64,000 bases of DNA from an uncultured Saprospiraceae bacterium (GCA_937921525.1 CAKZUM010000221.1:25038-89037); one strand, 5' to 3'; shown: positions 1-9,695, counted from the first letter of the stretch. Numbers and translations: made by a program. The notes: a model not told the origin generated them from the sequence alone.

Positions 1-1064
1 GGGCAATAAGATGGGAAGAGGTATATCGTATTTCTATGAAGAGATACGAAGAAGCAAAACAGATACAACTAGCTAAAGGAGATGTGTTAATGACAAAAGA
101 TGGCACCATTGGCAAGTTACTTTATGTAGATGATATTCCCTTTCCTAGTTTAGCTTCTTTAAATAGTCATTTACTATTATTTCGACCAATAAGAAATTCT
201 TATGTGCCTAAATTTCTTTATTATCAACTTGCTTCTAAGCGTTTTGAAGACTTTATTGAATTAAATAAATCAGGGACTACGTTTTTTGGTATATCGCAGG
301 AATCTGTTGGTAAATATTTGGTTCTTCTTCCTCCTTTAAAAGAACAAAAAGCCATAGCCACCGCCCTCTCCGACATAGACCACTTACTCCAATCCCTCGA
401 CCAACTCATCGCCAAAAAACGAGCGATCAAACAAGGAGCGATGCAGCAATTGTTGACTCCGCCAGCGGAAGGAGGAAAGCGGTTGGAGGGGTTTAGTGGG
501 GCGTGGGAGGTGAAGAACTTAGGAGATGTAGTTGAATTTAAGAATGGTAAAGCACATGAAAATAGCATTTCAAAACATGGCCAATTTATCGTAATCAATT
601 CAAAGTTTGTTTCCACTGAAGGAAAAGTAAAAAAATATTCTAATAATTGTTTGTGCCCTGTATATACAAATGATATAGTTATGGTTATGAGTGATATTCC
701 AAATGGAAAGGCAATAGCAAAATGTTTTTATATTGGTGAGGGTAAGCATTATACTCTAAATCAAAGGATATGTGCATTGACATCTAAAAGTTCATCATCC
801 AAATTTCTATTTTACCTAATAAATAGACACCCATATTATCTAGGATTTGATGATGGAGTCAAACAAACTAATTTAAGAAGAGATGATGTATTAGATTGTC
901 CTTTATCTATGCCTTCAACACTTCAAGAACAAAAAGCCATCGCTCAGGTTCTAACCGACATGGACACCGAAATAGAAATCCTAGAACAACAACGCGCCAA
1001 ATACCAAAGCATCAAGCAAGGGATGATGCAGGAATTATTGACGGGCAAAACGAGGTTGGTATGA
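1..1064 (+). CDS. hsdS: Type I restriction-modification specificity subunit HsdS, 5' end outside the window
   Basis: This subunit chooses the DNA target of a type I R-M complex. The frame is open from base 3 to the window edge, so the first ATG at 36 is internal and the start is missing. Visible are the end of target-recognition domain 1, a conserved spacer helix (LKEQKAIATALSDIDHLL ... IKQGAMQQLLT), a full second TRD and the matching C-terminal helix (LQEQKAIAQVLTDMD ... IKQGMMQELLTGKTRL). These two repeated helices are the HsdS hallmark. The stop overlaps the next gene as ATGA at 1061-1064. hsdM is not in the window and presumably lies upstream. The helix repeats use more C-rich codons than the TRDs, as expected if TRDs are exchanged. 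Confidence 0.93.
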   Translation, partial: AIRWEEVYRISMKRYEEAKQIQLAKGDVLMTKDGTIGKLLYVDDIPFPSLASLNSHLLLFRPIRNSYVPKFLYYQLASKRFEDFIELNKSGTTFFGISQESVGKYLVLLPPLKEQKAIATALSDIDHLLQSLDQLIAKKRAIKQGAMQQLLTPPAEGGKRLEGFSGAWEVKNLGDVVEFKNGKAHENSISKHGQFIVINSKFVSTEGKVKKYSNNCLCPVYTNDIVMVMSDIPNGKAIAKCFYIGEGKHYTLNQRICALTSKSSSSKFLFYLINRHPYYLGFDDGVKQTNLRRDDVLDCPLSMPSTLQEQKAIAQVLTDMDTEIEILEQQRAKYQSIKQGMMQELLTGKTRLV

Positions 1065-2116
1065 GTCTGTTTAATCAGTTATTACGCTTATATGGTGATA
1101 CGAAACCAACAGAAGATTTCTTAACAGAAATTTTTGCCTATTGTTTGTTAGTAGAGTTGGAGATATTAGAAGAATTTTTAATTTTTTTTGATATTACTAA
1201 GCAAGTTGATAAGGAGTATTCTCTAAGGACACAGGTATTTTTAAAAAAATTGCCAGCCTATCAACAACAAACGGATAGTAAACCAGATATGGTGCTTTCA
1301 TCTAATACTAGTATAATTTTCTTTGAAAATAAAGTAGGTGCGGACGAACAAGAAGATCAACTACCACGGTATGCAGAACAATTAGATAATATTACAGGAA
1401 TAGAGGAGCGGGTTTTAATTTATATTACCAGAGATTTCGACCCCAAAAACGAAACAGCAATTCTAGAAAAATGTAAACGCCCAATTAAATTTATACAGCT
1501 TAGATGGTATCAAATTTATTTATTTTTAAAAAAATATACTGACCATTCTATCATCAAAGAATTACTATTTTTTATGAACAAAAATAATCTCTCTTCCAAT
1601 AATCAGTTTAGTCCGTTAAATATTCTAGCACTTAACAATTTCTCCAATAGCATAAAAATGATGGATAATGTATTAGATGCTATTATTCCTAAATTTCATC
1701 TGTTAGTGGGTAAGGAAAAAACAGGTAATCCTAGAATGGAATCTTTGAAAGAGAAAGAGAGGTATACGGTTCATTCAAAAAACAATGGAATATGGATAAA
1801 TATGGGTTTTTACTTTAATACACCTGACTACCCAAATTATCCTGTTTTGAGATTTGACTTTCAAGAACAAGCAAACAATACAAAGAAACCAGGATTAGTG
1901 AAAGTTTTACAAACCATAGATCAAACAGGAAACAAAGATATGAAATGGAAAGGCTATAACTTAAAGCCTAGCGTTAAATTCACGGGGATTAGATTAGAAA
2001 AAAGTATGCAAGATTTTTTACATCAAGAAGATCATATTATACCAATGCAGGCCTATTTTATGCAATGCCTTGAGGAATATGAAAAGATTAAGCCACAGCT
2101 AGAACCATTTTTATAA
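1061..2116 (+). CDS. PD-(D/E)XK nuclease-like protein embedded between hsdS and hsdR
   Basis: A 351-residue protein. The ATG at 1061 is chosen over an earlier in-frame ATG at 896 because it gives an ATGA overlap with the hsdS stop, typical of translational coupling. The N-terminal half has a nuclease-like core: D76 in SKPDMVL, then E89-N-K91 in IIFFENKVGADEQEDQL, followed by a helix with RYAEQL. This fits the PDDEXK_4-type family, which often appears as accessory genes in defence loci. The C-terminal half (YTVHSKNNGIWINMGFYF) is unassigned. It is co-directional with hsdS and hsdR, so it is probably an accessory nuclease of the R-M locus or a separate defence gene captured there. The substrate is unknown. 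Confidence 0.8.
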   Translation: MSLFNQLLRLYGDTKPTEDFLTEIFAYCLLVELEILEEFLIFFDITKQVDKEYSLRTQVFLKKLPAYQQQTDSKPDMVLSSNTSIIFFENKVGADEQEDQLPRYAEQLDNITGIEERVLIYITRDFDPKNETAILEKCKRPIKFIQLRWYQIYLFLKKYTDHSIIKELLFFMNKNNLSSNNQFSPLNILALNNFSNSIKMMDNVLDAIIPKFHLLVGKEKTGNPRMESLKEKERYTVHSKNNGIWINMGFYFNTPDYPNYPVLRFDFQEQANNTKKPGLVKVLQTIDQTGNKDMKWKGYNLKPSVKFTGIRLEKSMQDFLHQEDHIIPMQAYFMQCLEEYEKIKPQLEPFL

Positions 2117-2175
2117 TAGACTACTTTCTATAAGCATTTAACCTTTGGCAATTTACCTTTAATCAACCCAAACAC

Positions 2176-5100
2176 ATGAGCAAAGTCGGCGAATCAGAAA
2201 GAATCACCCAAAACAGAGTCATCCAACTACTGACGTCTACGTCAATGGGCTACCGCTACCTTGGCAATTGGGAAGAACGCCCCAATAACAGCAACATAGA
2301 AGAAGGCATTCTAAAGTCGTGGCTAAAAGAACAAGGGTATAGCCAAAAACTAATAGACAATGCCCTGTACGAATTGCGCAAAGTAGCCAATGAAAAAGGT
2401 AAAAAACTCTATGACCTAAATGAAGCCGTCTATAGTCTACTACGCTATGGCATCAAAATCAAAGAGGCAGCAGGAGAAAACCATCAAACCGTCTGGTTGA
2501 TAAATTGGAACGAACCTCTTAAAAATGATTTTGCGATTGCTGAAGAAGTTACGGTAGAAGGGGAAAACAACAAACGGCCAGATGTAGTTTTTTATGTCAA
2601 TGGGATAGCGGTAGGCGTGATAGAACTAAAAAAAGGTAAAGTAGATGTTACAAAAGGAATAACCCAAAATCTGGATAATCAACAATCTATTTTCATACAA
2701 TCCTTCTTTTCAACTATGCAGCTCGTGATGGCGGGCAATGATACACAAGGTATCCGATATGGGACAATCGAAACACCGGGCAAATATTATTTGAGATGGA
2801 AAGAAATCAAAGACCCCAACTACCAACATCTAAGACATGCCGAAATAGATGCACTATGCGCCACCGTTGATTTGGCATTAGATAAAGAATTGATACAACT
2901 CTGCCATCGAGAGCGCCTTATAGAATTGCTGCGAGATTTTTTAGTATTTGACGCAGGGGCTAAAAAACTTTGTCGCCACAATCAATACTTTGGTTTAAAA
3001 TCAGCACAAGACTTTGTAAGGAGGCGACAAGGAGGTATTTATTGGCATACACAGGGTAGTGGCAAAAGTCTTTCTATGGTTTGGCTGGCTAAATGGATAT
3101 TAAGCACAGTCACCGATAGTCGAGTGCTAATTATTACCGACCGAACAGAGTTAGACGAACAAATAAAAGGCGTGTTCTATGGTGTAGGCGAAACTATTTA
3201 TCGTACTAAATCTGGTACTGATTTAATTAATCAGCTAAACACAAAAGATAAAAATTTGATATGTAGTTTAGTCCACAAATTCGGCAAAAAAAGTAAAAAG
3301 GAAGAAGGCAACTACAAAGACTTCATAGAAGAATTAAAAAGAAGTTTACCCAAGGATTTTAGTGCAAAGGGCGACCTCTATGTATTTATAGATGAATGTC
3401 ACCGTACCCAATCTGGCAAGCTGCACAAAGCGATGAAAGAGATACTGGGCAATGCCTTACTATTTGGTTTCACAGGTACACCTTTACTAAAAAAAGACAA
3501 GCAAAATAGCGTCAACATATTTGGACCATTTATCCATAGCTACAAATTTAATGAAGCAGTACAAGATGGAGTAGTATTGGATTTACAATATGAAGCGAGA
3601 GACGTAGATCAGCAAATCACTAATCAAGCAGGGATAGACAAGTGGTTTGAGGCAAAGACGAGTGGATTAAATGACTATGCTAAAACAGAATTAAAAAAGC
3701 GTTGGGGAACGATGCAAAAAGTATTGAGTTCTAAGTCTCGCTTAGAAAAAATAGTTTTTGATATCATCCAAGACTTTGACATGAAGCCCCGTTTGTGTGA
3801 TGGACATGGTAATGCCATACTCGTCTCTAGCAGTATCTATCAAGCTTGTAAATACTATGAATTATTTCAGCTAAATGGTTTTACAAAATGTGCCATTATT
3901 ACTTCTTATGTGCCTTCTCCTAGTGATATAAAGGGGGAAAGTACTGGAGAAGCCGCTTTGACCGAAAAGCTGAAGCAATACAATATTTATACAAAAATGC
4001 TTAACGGGCAAGCCGCAGATGTCTTTGAAAAAGAAGTGAAAAAGACTTTCAAAACACAACCTGCCCAAATGAAATTATTAATTGTGGTAGATAAATTATT
4101 GACAGGTTTCGATGCTCCTTCAGCTACCTATTTATATATAGATAAAACAATGCAAGACCACGGCTTATTTCAAGCAATTTGTCGAGTCAATCGCTTGGAT
4201 GGAATAAGCAAAGAATATGGCTATATCGTTGATTATAAAGACCTTTTTGAGGATATTAAGACCTCTATCACAGACTATACTACAAATGCCTTGGGTAACT
4301 ATGATCCAGAAGATGTAAAAGGTTTATTAAAAAATCGATTAGAAGAAGCCAAAGATCGATTGGACACTTCCTTGGAAACCATTAAAGCGTTTTGTGAACC
4401 TGTACCCCATCCAAAAGGTAAGGCAGATTATTATGTTTATTTCCATGATGACGAAGCAGTAGGAGAATTTGCTCAAAACTATGCCATGCGTCGGGTAGCA
4501 TTGTACAAGCTAGTCCTTTCCCTTATTAGAGCCTATGCCAATATTGCCAACGAAATGGAAAAAGCAGGTTATAGTAAAAAGGAAGCACAAGAGATAAAAG
4601 CAGAGGTGAAATATTACAAAGAGCTGAGGGAAGAAATAAAAGTCCATAGTGGCGATGCCATTGACTTGAAGTTGTACGAACCAGGTATGCGGCAGTTATT
4701 GGATATGTATATCCATGCAGAGCCAAGCACCAAATTATCAGCCTTCGAGAACATGACCCTAATAGAGTTGATAGTAGAACGAGGAGAAGATGCCTTAGAG
4801 GACTTGCCAGAAGATATTCGCAAGAATAAGAAATCAATGGCAGAAACGATAGAGAATAATGTGAGAAGTGCCATCACAGAAGGGGCTCCAACGAATCCAA
4901 AGTATTACGAAAAACTATCTATTCTTTTAAAAGAATTAGTAGATTTGCGCAAACAAGCGGCAATTGATTACAAGGAGTATTTAGAAAGGATATTAGATTT
5001 GGCAAAGAATGCAGGTAATTCAAGCGGTTCGTCGACATATCCAGATACGCTAAAAACAAAGGCACAACAGGCTTTGTATGATAACTTGGACAATAATGAG

Positions 5101-5268
5101 TTATTAGCTTTGGCACTAGATAATATTGTAAAAAGTACGAAAAAAAATAAATGGAAGGGGAATAGGATAAAAGAGAAAGCCGTCAAGAATGCCATTAAAA
5201 AACACATACCAGCAGACAAACTAGAAGGGATATTTGCTATTATTATTGCACAAACAGACTATGACTGA
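2176..5268 (+). CDS. hsdR: Type I restriction enzyme motor/endonuclease subunit HsdR
   Basis: A 1030-residue restriction subunit that translocates DNA by ATP hydrolysis and cleaves it. Seen in order: an N-terminal nuclease core with D136 (RPDVVFYVNG) and E150-L-K152 (GVIELKKGK), a Walker A motif (HTQGSGKSLSM, K297), a DEAD-like box D406-E-C-H409 (FIDECHRTQSG), motif III GFTGTPLL, and C-terminal helicase motifs DKLLTGFDAP and QAICRVNRL. The length is normal for HsdR and all key residues are present, so the enzyme looks intact. It lies 59 bases after the embedded nuclease gene and overlaps the following metallopeptidase gene by 8 bases. Confidence 0.95.
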   Translation: MSKVGESERITQNRVIQLLTSTSMGYRYLGNWEERPNNSNIEEGILKSWLKEQGYSQKLIDNALYELRKVANEKGKKLYDLNEAVYSLLRYGIKIKEAAGENHQTVWLINWNEPLKNDFAIAEEVTVEGENNKRPDVVFYVNGIAVGVIELKKGKVDVTKGITQNLDNQQSIFIQSFFSTMQLVMAGNDTQGIRYGTIETPGKYYLRWKEIKDPNYQHLRHAEIDALCATVDLALDKELIQLCHRERLIELLRDFLVFDAGAKKLCRHNQYFGLKSAQDFVRRRQGGIYWHTQGSGKSLSMVWLAKWILSTVTDSRVLIITDRTELDEQIKGVFYGVGETIYRTKSGTDLINQLNTKDKNLICSLVHKFGKKSKKEEGNYKDFIEELKRSLPKDFSAKGDLYVFIDECHRTQSGKLHKAMKEILGNALLFGFTGTPLLKKDKQNSVNIFGPFIHSYKFNEAVQDGVVLDLQYEARDVDQQITNQAGIDKWFEAKTSGLNDYAKTELKKRWGTMQKVLSSKSRLEKIVFDIIQDFDMKPRLCDGHGNAILVSSSIYQACKYYELFQLNGFTKCAIITSYVPSPSDIKGESTGEAALTEKLKQYNIYTKMLNGQAADVFEKEVKKTFKTQPAQMKLLIVVDKLLTGFDAPSATYLYIDKTMQDHGLFQAICRVNRLDGISKEYGYIVDYKDLFEDIKTSITDYTTNALGNYDPEDVKGLLKNRLEEAKDRLDTSLETIKAFCEPVPHPKGKADYYVYFHDDEAVGEFAQNYAMRRVALYKLVLSLIRAYANIANEMEKAGYSKKEAQEIKAEVKYYKELREEIKVHSGDAIDLKLYEPGMRQLLDMYIHAEPSTKLSAFENMTLIELIVERGEDALEDLPEDIRKNKKSMAETIENNVRSAITEGAPTNPKYYEKLSILLKELVDLRKQAAIDYKEYLERILDLAKNAGNSSGSSTYPDTLKTKAQQALYDNLDNNELLALALDNIVKSTKKNKWKGNRIKEKAVKNAIKKHIPADKLEGIFAIIIAQTDYD

Positions 5269-5986
5269 AACAACACAGCAAATAAATGTAGGGAAGTATG
5301 AAATAGAGGTGGTTCGAAAAGACATCAAAAATTTACACTTATCCGTACATCCACCAACAGGAAGAATACGAATCGCCACACCTTTAAAAGTAAGTGACGA
5401 AGCCGTGCGCCTATTCGCTGTTTCCAAAATAGCATGGATAAAAAAGAATCAACAAAAGTTAGCTGCCCAGCCTCGCCAAAGTCAACGCCAATATATTTAC
5501 CGAGAAACGCATTATTTTTTAGGGCAGGCTTATTTATTAAATCTAGTGCCTCACAAAGGACCTGCAAAAGTGATCTTGAATAATCATCAGGAAATCAATC
5601 TTTACATTAAAGAGACAGCTACTCGTGAGCAGAAGGAACAAGCGATGGAGGCATGGTATCGAGCGGAGTTAAAAAAACATATTCCGGAATTAATTGCTAA
5701 ATGGGAAGGTCGGATGCAAGTACAAGTGGCAGATTGGGGAGTGAAGAAAATGCGTACTAATTGGGGTACATGCAATATAGCAGATCGCCGGATCTGGTTG
5801 AATTTGGAATTGGCGAAGAAGTCGATGCAATGTCTGGAATATGTGGTGGTCCATGAAATGACGCATTTATTGGAGCGACATCACAATAAGAATTTTCTAT
5901 ATTATATGGATGGTTTCTTGCCGAATTGGGAGATGATTCGGGAGGAGTTGAATAGTGGGCTTTTGGGGTTTGTGGAGTGGGGGTGA
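5261..5986 (+). CDS. YgjP/DUF45-type zinc metallopeptidase
   Basis: A 241-residue protein starting at the ATG at 5261, which overlaps the end of hsdR by 8 bases; an earlier in-frame ATG at 5234 lies deeper inside hsdR. The zinc site is H198-E-M-T-H202 followed by ERHHNKNF, which carries the third ligand. Upstream is the family signature MRTNWGTCN. YgjP-like (DUF45, M48-related) proteases are frequent last genes of type I R-M operons; their role there is not settled. The overlap indicates co-expression with hsdR. A GTGGAGT/ACTCCAC inverted repeat spans the stop codon (5972-5997) and may help end the transcript. Confidence 0.9.
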   Translation: MTETTQQINVGKYEIEVVRKDIKNLHLSVHPPTGRIRIATPLKVSDEAVRLFAVSKIAWIKKNQQKLAAQPRQSQRQYIYRETHYFLGQAYLLNLVPHKGPAKVILNNHQEINLYIKETATREQKEQAMEAWYRAELKKHIPELIAKWEGRMQVQVADWGVKKMRTNWGTCNIADRRIWLNLELAKKSMQCLEYVVVHEMTHLLERHHNKNFLYYMDGFLPNWEMIREELNSGLLGFVEWG

Positions 5987-6061
5987 AAAGACTCCACCTT
6001 TGTAGTAATGACTCTGTCTCAAGAAATCGACACTCCTTTTCTGTCAACATCCCAAATTAAT

Positions 6062-6364
6062 TTAAAGATTGACAGAAGTAGTATTATTACTTTGACTACA
6101 TACGATGGTTACTCTATTACTATATATAGTACCAGAAAAATGTCCACCACCATTTACATTGCCATGGAAAGAAGCCTTATGATGGTAATAAGATATCCCT
6201 ATATCTTCATCTAAAACATGACTATATTGACCAAATGAAGTGTATTCTTCATACTTATATATACAACTGGGGTTAATTTTTTTTCTAAGGAGTTTTACCA
6301 CCATTTTAGCAATATCTATTAATACTTCGTTTGACAAATTTATTTTATCCATTTTAGCACTCAT
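6062..6364 (-). CDS. Hypothetical 100-residue protein
   Basis: Not recognised. The N-terminal half looks like a helical protein (VLIDIAKMVVKLLRKK) and the second half is polar with His and Gly (YYHHKASFHGNVNGGGHF). The frame is more protein-like than the overlapping plus-strand frame. It stands alone on the minus strand between two plus-strand defence operons. No clear ribosome site is visible, as is usual in Bacteroidota. It may be a real small gene or a remnant. Confidence 0.4.
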   Translation of the reverse strand: MSAKMDKINLSNEVLIDIAKMVVKLLRKKINPSCIYKYEEYTSFGQYSHVLDEDIGISYYHHKASFHGNVNGGGHFSGTIYSNRVTIVCSQSNNTTSVNL

Positions 6365-6519
6365 TTTATGATAGAAACACCCCCATTTAACTTAGGTTTT
6401 GCCAAGAATCAACACATATAATTGACAAATAGTTTCATTTTGACTGTTATATATTACATTCTTAATATGGCGTCAAATTCATGGACAATTATTCTATTTT
6501 CCATTTCTTCAATAATGCC

Positions 6520-6700
6520 TCACAGTTCCCCTTGCACCACCATCTCAAAATTCCCCAACTCCGCTTCCTTAATACTCCGTTGACCATGTTCCTCAAAGTA
6601 AGCAGCAAGACACACCCCACAAGTCAACAACAACCCAGGCTTCCCCCAAGCATTAGCTTGACACTGTTGACCCGGTATATTTGATCTTAGATTTCTTCTT
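6520..6700 (-). pseudogene. Gene remnant, minus strand
   Basis: An open frame of about 55 codons without a usable ATG reads like the C-terminal end of a real protein (PGLLLTCGVCLAAYFEEHGQ, then KEAELGNFEMVVQGEL, stop at 6520-6522). Codon use is coding-like, but the upstream part is out of frame. It is best read as a decayed gene fragment of unknown family. Confidence 0.35.
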
Positions 6701-6949
6701 TGGTTTCTTTACCACTGAAACCTCTTGGCATCATCAAGACAAGAGAAGGTTAAGGAATAGAGTAGACTATAGTACAAAAATCTTTAGCTTTTTGACTGAA
6801 CAATCCATTATGTCACTTAACATAATATGTAATTATTATATATGATATATTATAGACAATTAATCAAAATATATAAATAAAATCATATATTTGAACTAAT
6901 CAATACCATCCTAACAGTCTTAATATCTATCTAACTCCTCAACTCTTAT
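6701..6949. other. AT-rich intergenic stretch before the three-gene operon
   Basis: Very AT-rich DNA with runs such as TATATATGATATATTATAG. No gene was found. It must hold the promoter of the 6950-9695 operon, but no specific box could be assigned. Confidence 0.5.
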
Positions 6950-7648
6950 ATGTCTGAAGATAAAAGATACTCTGTTGTCCTTTTTAATATTTCTCCTCTA
7001 AGTTCAACTTGGATCAAAGAAGTATATAAAAAAATGCAGAAATCTGTTTACTCTGAAGAAGAAGGCGTTGGTTTTAAGAATGTCTACCTACTTAATAATT
7101 ACTTGACGGGTACAGTACTTTCCAAAGTGCCTTCTTTCATTCATGAATTTGATTCTAAAAACAGGATATTAAGAAAAAAAGAAATCTTTTTTTTTATAGA
7201 AAACGATTTTGCAATTGATTCTAAGAATCAAACTCTTGAATTTTTCTGTCCTAATAAAGAAATTACTAGAGTAAAAACTGCTTTGAGAAGTTTCTTACAC
7301 GAAAAATCAATCATCTCAGCAAATATTTTTCCTCATAAAATATTGAAAGAATTAGATGAAAGATTTGATTTCTTAAAGGTATGTTCTTTGACTATTAGTC
7401 ATTACAGGCACAGCGAAAAAGTAATAGGTCGTTTTACCTCTAGAGTTGCAGAATACGAAGAAGGAGTGAAACTAATAGCTGAATATGGGGATTATATTTC
7501 AAAGGTCAAATTTATTTTTCATTTAAATGACCAACAAGTAGAAATTGATCTATCGAAAAGTGGAAGAATATCAATAAAATGTTCTGAGAGTATTTTTGAT
7601 GATACATTTCAAATATTAAAAGAGGCTATTAAGAAAAATAATAATTGA
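6950..7648 (+). CDS. Unknown protein, first gene of a candidate defence operon
   Basis: A 232-residue soluble protein with no recognised family. The N-terminus (RYSVVLFNISPLSSTWIKE) looks like the first beta strand of an alpha/beta fold. The C-terminus (VKFIFHLNDQQVEIDLSKSG ... ILKEAIKK) is a beta-rich segment ending in a helix. There is no signal peptide or membrane segment. The stop is two bases before the ATG of the next gene, so the two are almost certainly co-translated. The position directly after a type I R-M locus and the link to a nuclease-like gene suggest a defence role; that is inference. Confidence 0.8.
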   Translation: MSEDKRYSVVLFNISPLSSTWIKEVYKKMQKSVYSEEEGVGFKNVYLLNNYLTGTVLSKVPSFIHEFDSKNRILRKKEIFFFIENDFAIDSKNQTLEFFCPNKEITRVKTALRSFLHEKSIISANIFPHKILKELDERFDFLKVCSLTISHYRHSEKVIGRFTSRVAEYEEGVKLIAEYGDYISKVKFIFHLNDQQVEIDLSKSGRISIKCSESIFDDTFQILKEAIKKNNN

Positions 7649-7650
7649 AT

Positions 7651-8574
7651 ATGGCAGAAGACCAAAGCGTAAATGGAGATCGTTGGACTACACAAGCGGC
7701 AAAATTATTCTCTCGATTAGGATGGAATAAAATAGGAGATTGTAATATAGACGTTCCAGGTGCTGATGGTATTTGTCATGGGATAGATTCTTTATTTACT
7801 TATGAAGATGGCTATTTAAACAAGAAAAAACAAGGAATCTTTTTAGAAGCTAAAAGGTATAAAACTGAAAGCTTTGCTCCTAATAAACTTAGCGGATGGG
7901 TACAAGTCATAAACAATAAAGTAAATGAACTAAAACAATCAAGTCCTTTTCTGGATAAGTATCTCATGAACGACTCAATTAATAATAATGGCGTTCTAGT
8001 GATTTGGTTTCATGATATAGATAACTATAAAGCCTATAAATCTAAATTTCAAAAGGCTTTATTATCTATTTCTACAATTAAAAGAGGTAGTAAAGATTGG
8101 ACTAATAGATTATTTATTATGGATAATTTTATCTTAAGTAGACTAATGTCTCTTTGTAATACCTTAGACACAATAGATAAAGAAAATTTAGATGTAAACT
8201 TTTACTATGCATCGTCTGTTTCTGATCATGCTGTGGTAGAAAGTAAGATACTCAATTTAGAATTAATGTTTTCCGACTACATATTTATGAAAATTAGAGA
8301 TCATTCCGATGATTCATATACAAAGGAAATAGATACTGTAATATATTATGATGAGTTGAATTTACCCTCCTTTCATAGATTGAAATCAAGTCTAATTCGA
8401 CATAATATGATCAGTAAATCAAACCCTTTACGCTTGTACTTACATAATGATGAAGAAGATGAATCAAGAAAGATACTACCTGAAGTTGAAAAAATATTTT
8501 CAGACGATGTGAAATCCTTTGAATTGAAGCGTATGAATGTTATTAATAGACTTCCAAATTGGTTAAGAGAATGA
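7651..8574 (+). CDS. Putative PD-(D/E)XK nuclease, second gene of the candidate defence operon
   Basis: A 307-residue protein. The ATG at 7651 is preferred; an in-frame TTG at 7645 overlaps the previous stop. The N-terminal region has a nuclease-like core: GADGICHGIDSLF with D39, H43 and D46, then a strand carrying E66-A-K68 (GIFLEAKRY), and later a hydrophobic strand GVLVIWFHD. The D...ExK spacing fits the PD-(D/E)XK superfamily, and the HGIDxLF signature with a following GVxxWF strand resembles my memory of the GAPS4a defence nuclease. That resemblance is unverified. The C-terminal half is helical and unassigned. It overlaps the third gene as ATGA at 8571-8574. Confidence 0.78.
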   Translation: MAEDQSVNGDRWTTQAAKLFSRLGWNKIGDCNIDVPGADGICHGIDSLFTYEDGYLNKKKQGIFLEAKRYKTESFAPNKLSGWVQVINNKVNELKQSSPFLDKYLMNDSINNNGVLVIWFHDIDNYKAYKSKFQKALLSISTIKRGSKDWTNRLFIMDNFILSRLMSLCNTLDTIDKENLDVNFYYASSVSDHAVVESKILNLELMFSDYIFMKIRDHSDDSYTKEIDTVIYYDELNLPSFHRLKSSLIRHNMISKSNPLRLYLHNDEEDESRKILPEVEKIFSDDVKSFELKRMNVINRLPNWLRE

Positions 8575-9695
8575 ATCAAAAAGAAAATACTTATAAGTAT
8601 CCAACTAGATACGAACTAAATCTCACTCTAAGCGAACTGACGACTAGAGCATTTGCAGAAAGGCTCGCCAAATCTAAAGGGATTTTTTTTCCTAAAGGTT
8701 TACAATCTGAAATTGCAGATTCCTTATCATCATTATTTTGGGGACATTCTGATTTAGAGAAAATCAGAAATGCAGCATATAATAGTAAAGTTAAAAAAAC
8801 ACTTGCAGGTTTTATAGTTAGAACCGAAGACACTGAATTTGATTTACCTAGATTCTTAGATACCTTACGTCGGAATAATACTTTAGGTAAAGATTATGAA
8901 TTGGGTCCATTAAGGAAAATGAGTATTCAGGATAGCAAAGAAAACATGTTAAAAGATACTGCGAGAACAACTTATAAATCTAGTTTAAACTACATAAAGA
9001 GAAAACCAGGAAGAATAGAGTTTTTGAGCGAAGAAATACGACAATTTGATTTTACTATTGAAGAGCGAAACGATAGTGAATGGAAAATTTTAGTAGAATG
9101 TCAAAAATCAACAGACGCTAATGAGATAAAGAAAATTATAGAAACACAAGCACCGAAAAACAGTATAAATATTGATCAATTAGAATACGATTTACTTTCT
9201 CCCAAAGAAACAATTGAGTTTTTTGATAAGCTTGCTGATGTAGGAATGTCAAAGGATTGGAGAATCGAAGACATTAAGTATTTAATATTTAGAAGAGGCG
9301 AAGACGAAGAAGAGGAAGAAGCTACAGAAGAACAATTATCAGGAATTAGACAAGCAAAACTAGATGGGACTAATCTAAGACAAAATCCATTCGTAAAACA
9401 GTCAGAAAAAAGTGGGTATAGTTTTACTGCAATGACCTATAGATATGAACATAAAACCAAAGGAATAGTTATTCAAATATCTGCGGAATTTAAAATGCGT
9501 CCGAAAGTTTTTGAAATTAGTATCACAAATTACTGGACCCGTGTAGGAATAGGAAGTGACAGCAATATGATAAAAGAAAAGCCACCAATTAGAAAAGAGT
9601 TAGAAATTAAAAGTCATTTTTGGAACAGAGCCAGACAATTATTCAATGAAATAACTGAAACTAAGAAAGAAACAAAAGCTTTATTGAAAATATAG
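8571..9695 (+). CDS. Unknown protein, third gene of the candidate defence operon
   Basis: A 374-residue protein starting at the ATG at 8571 inside the ATGA overlap. The N-terminal segment (AKSKGIFFPKGLQSEIADSL, then LFWGHSDLEKIRNAA) looks like a small helical domain of the 'KGIFF' kind that I loosely associate with GAPS4b-like partners. An acidic stretch (RRGEDEEEEEATEEQ) forms a linker near residue 245, before a C-terminal beta-rich domain (GYSFTAMTYRYEHKTKG ... FEISITNYWT). No catalytic motif is recognised. It probably acts with the preceding nuclease-like protein as a complex partner, sensor or toxin control; this rests only on gene coupling. Confidence 0.78.
   Translation: MNQKENTYKYPTRYELNLTLSELTTRAFAERLAKSKGIFFPKGLQSEIADSLSSLFWGHSDLEKIRNAAYNSKVKKTLAGFIVRTEDTEFDLPRFLDTLRRNNTLGKDYELGPLRKMSIQDSKENMLKDTARTTYKSSLNYIKRKPGRIEFLSEEIRQFDFTIEERNDSEWKILVECQKSTDANEIKKIIETQAPKNSINIDQLEYDLLSPKETIEFFDKLADVGMSKDWRIEDIKYLIFRRGEDEEEEEATEEQLSGIRQAKLDGTNLRQNPFVKQSEKSGYSFTAMTYRYEHKTKGIVIQISAEFKMRPKVFEISITNYWTRVGIGSDSNMIKEKPPIRKELEIKSHFWNRARQLFNEITETKKETKALLKI

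Noticed and set aside
896..1060. Upstream ATG (896) for the PD-(D/E)XK gene
   Set aside because: The extra 55 residues are basic, low-complexity and antisense-like to hsdS helices; the ATGA-coupled start at 1061 is better.
6008..6214. Plus-strand ORF of 68 residues
   Set aside because: Composition is less protein-like than the overlapping minus-strand frame at 6062-6364.
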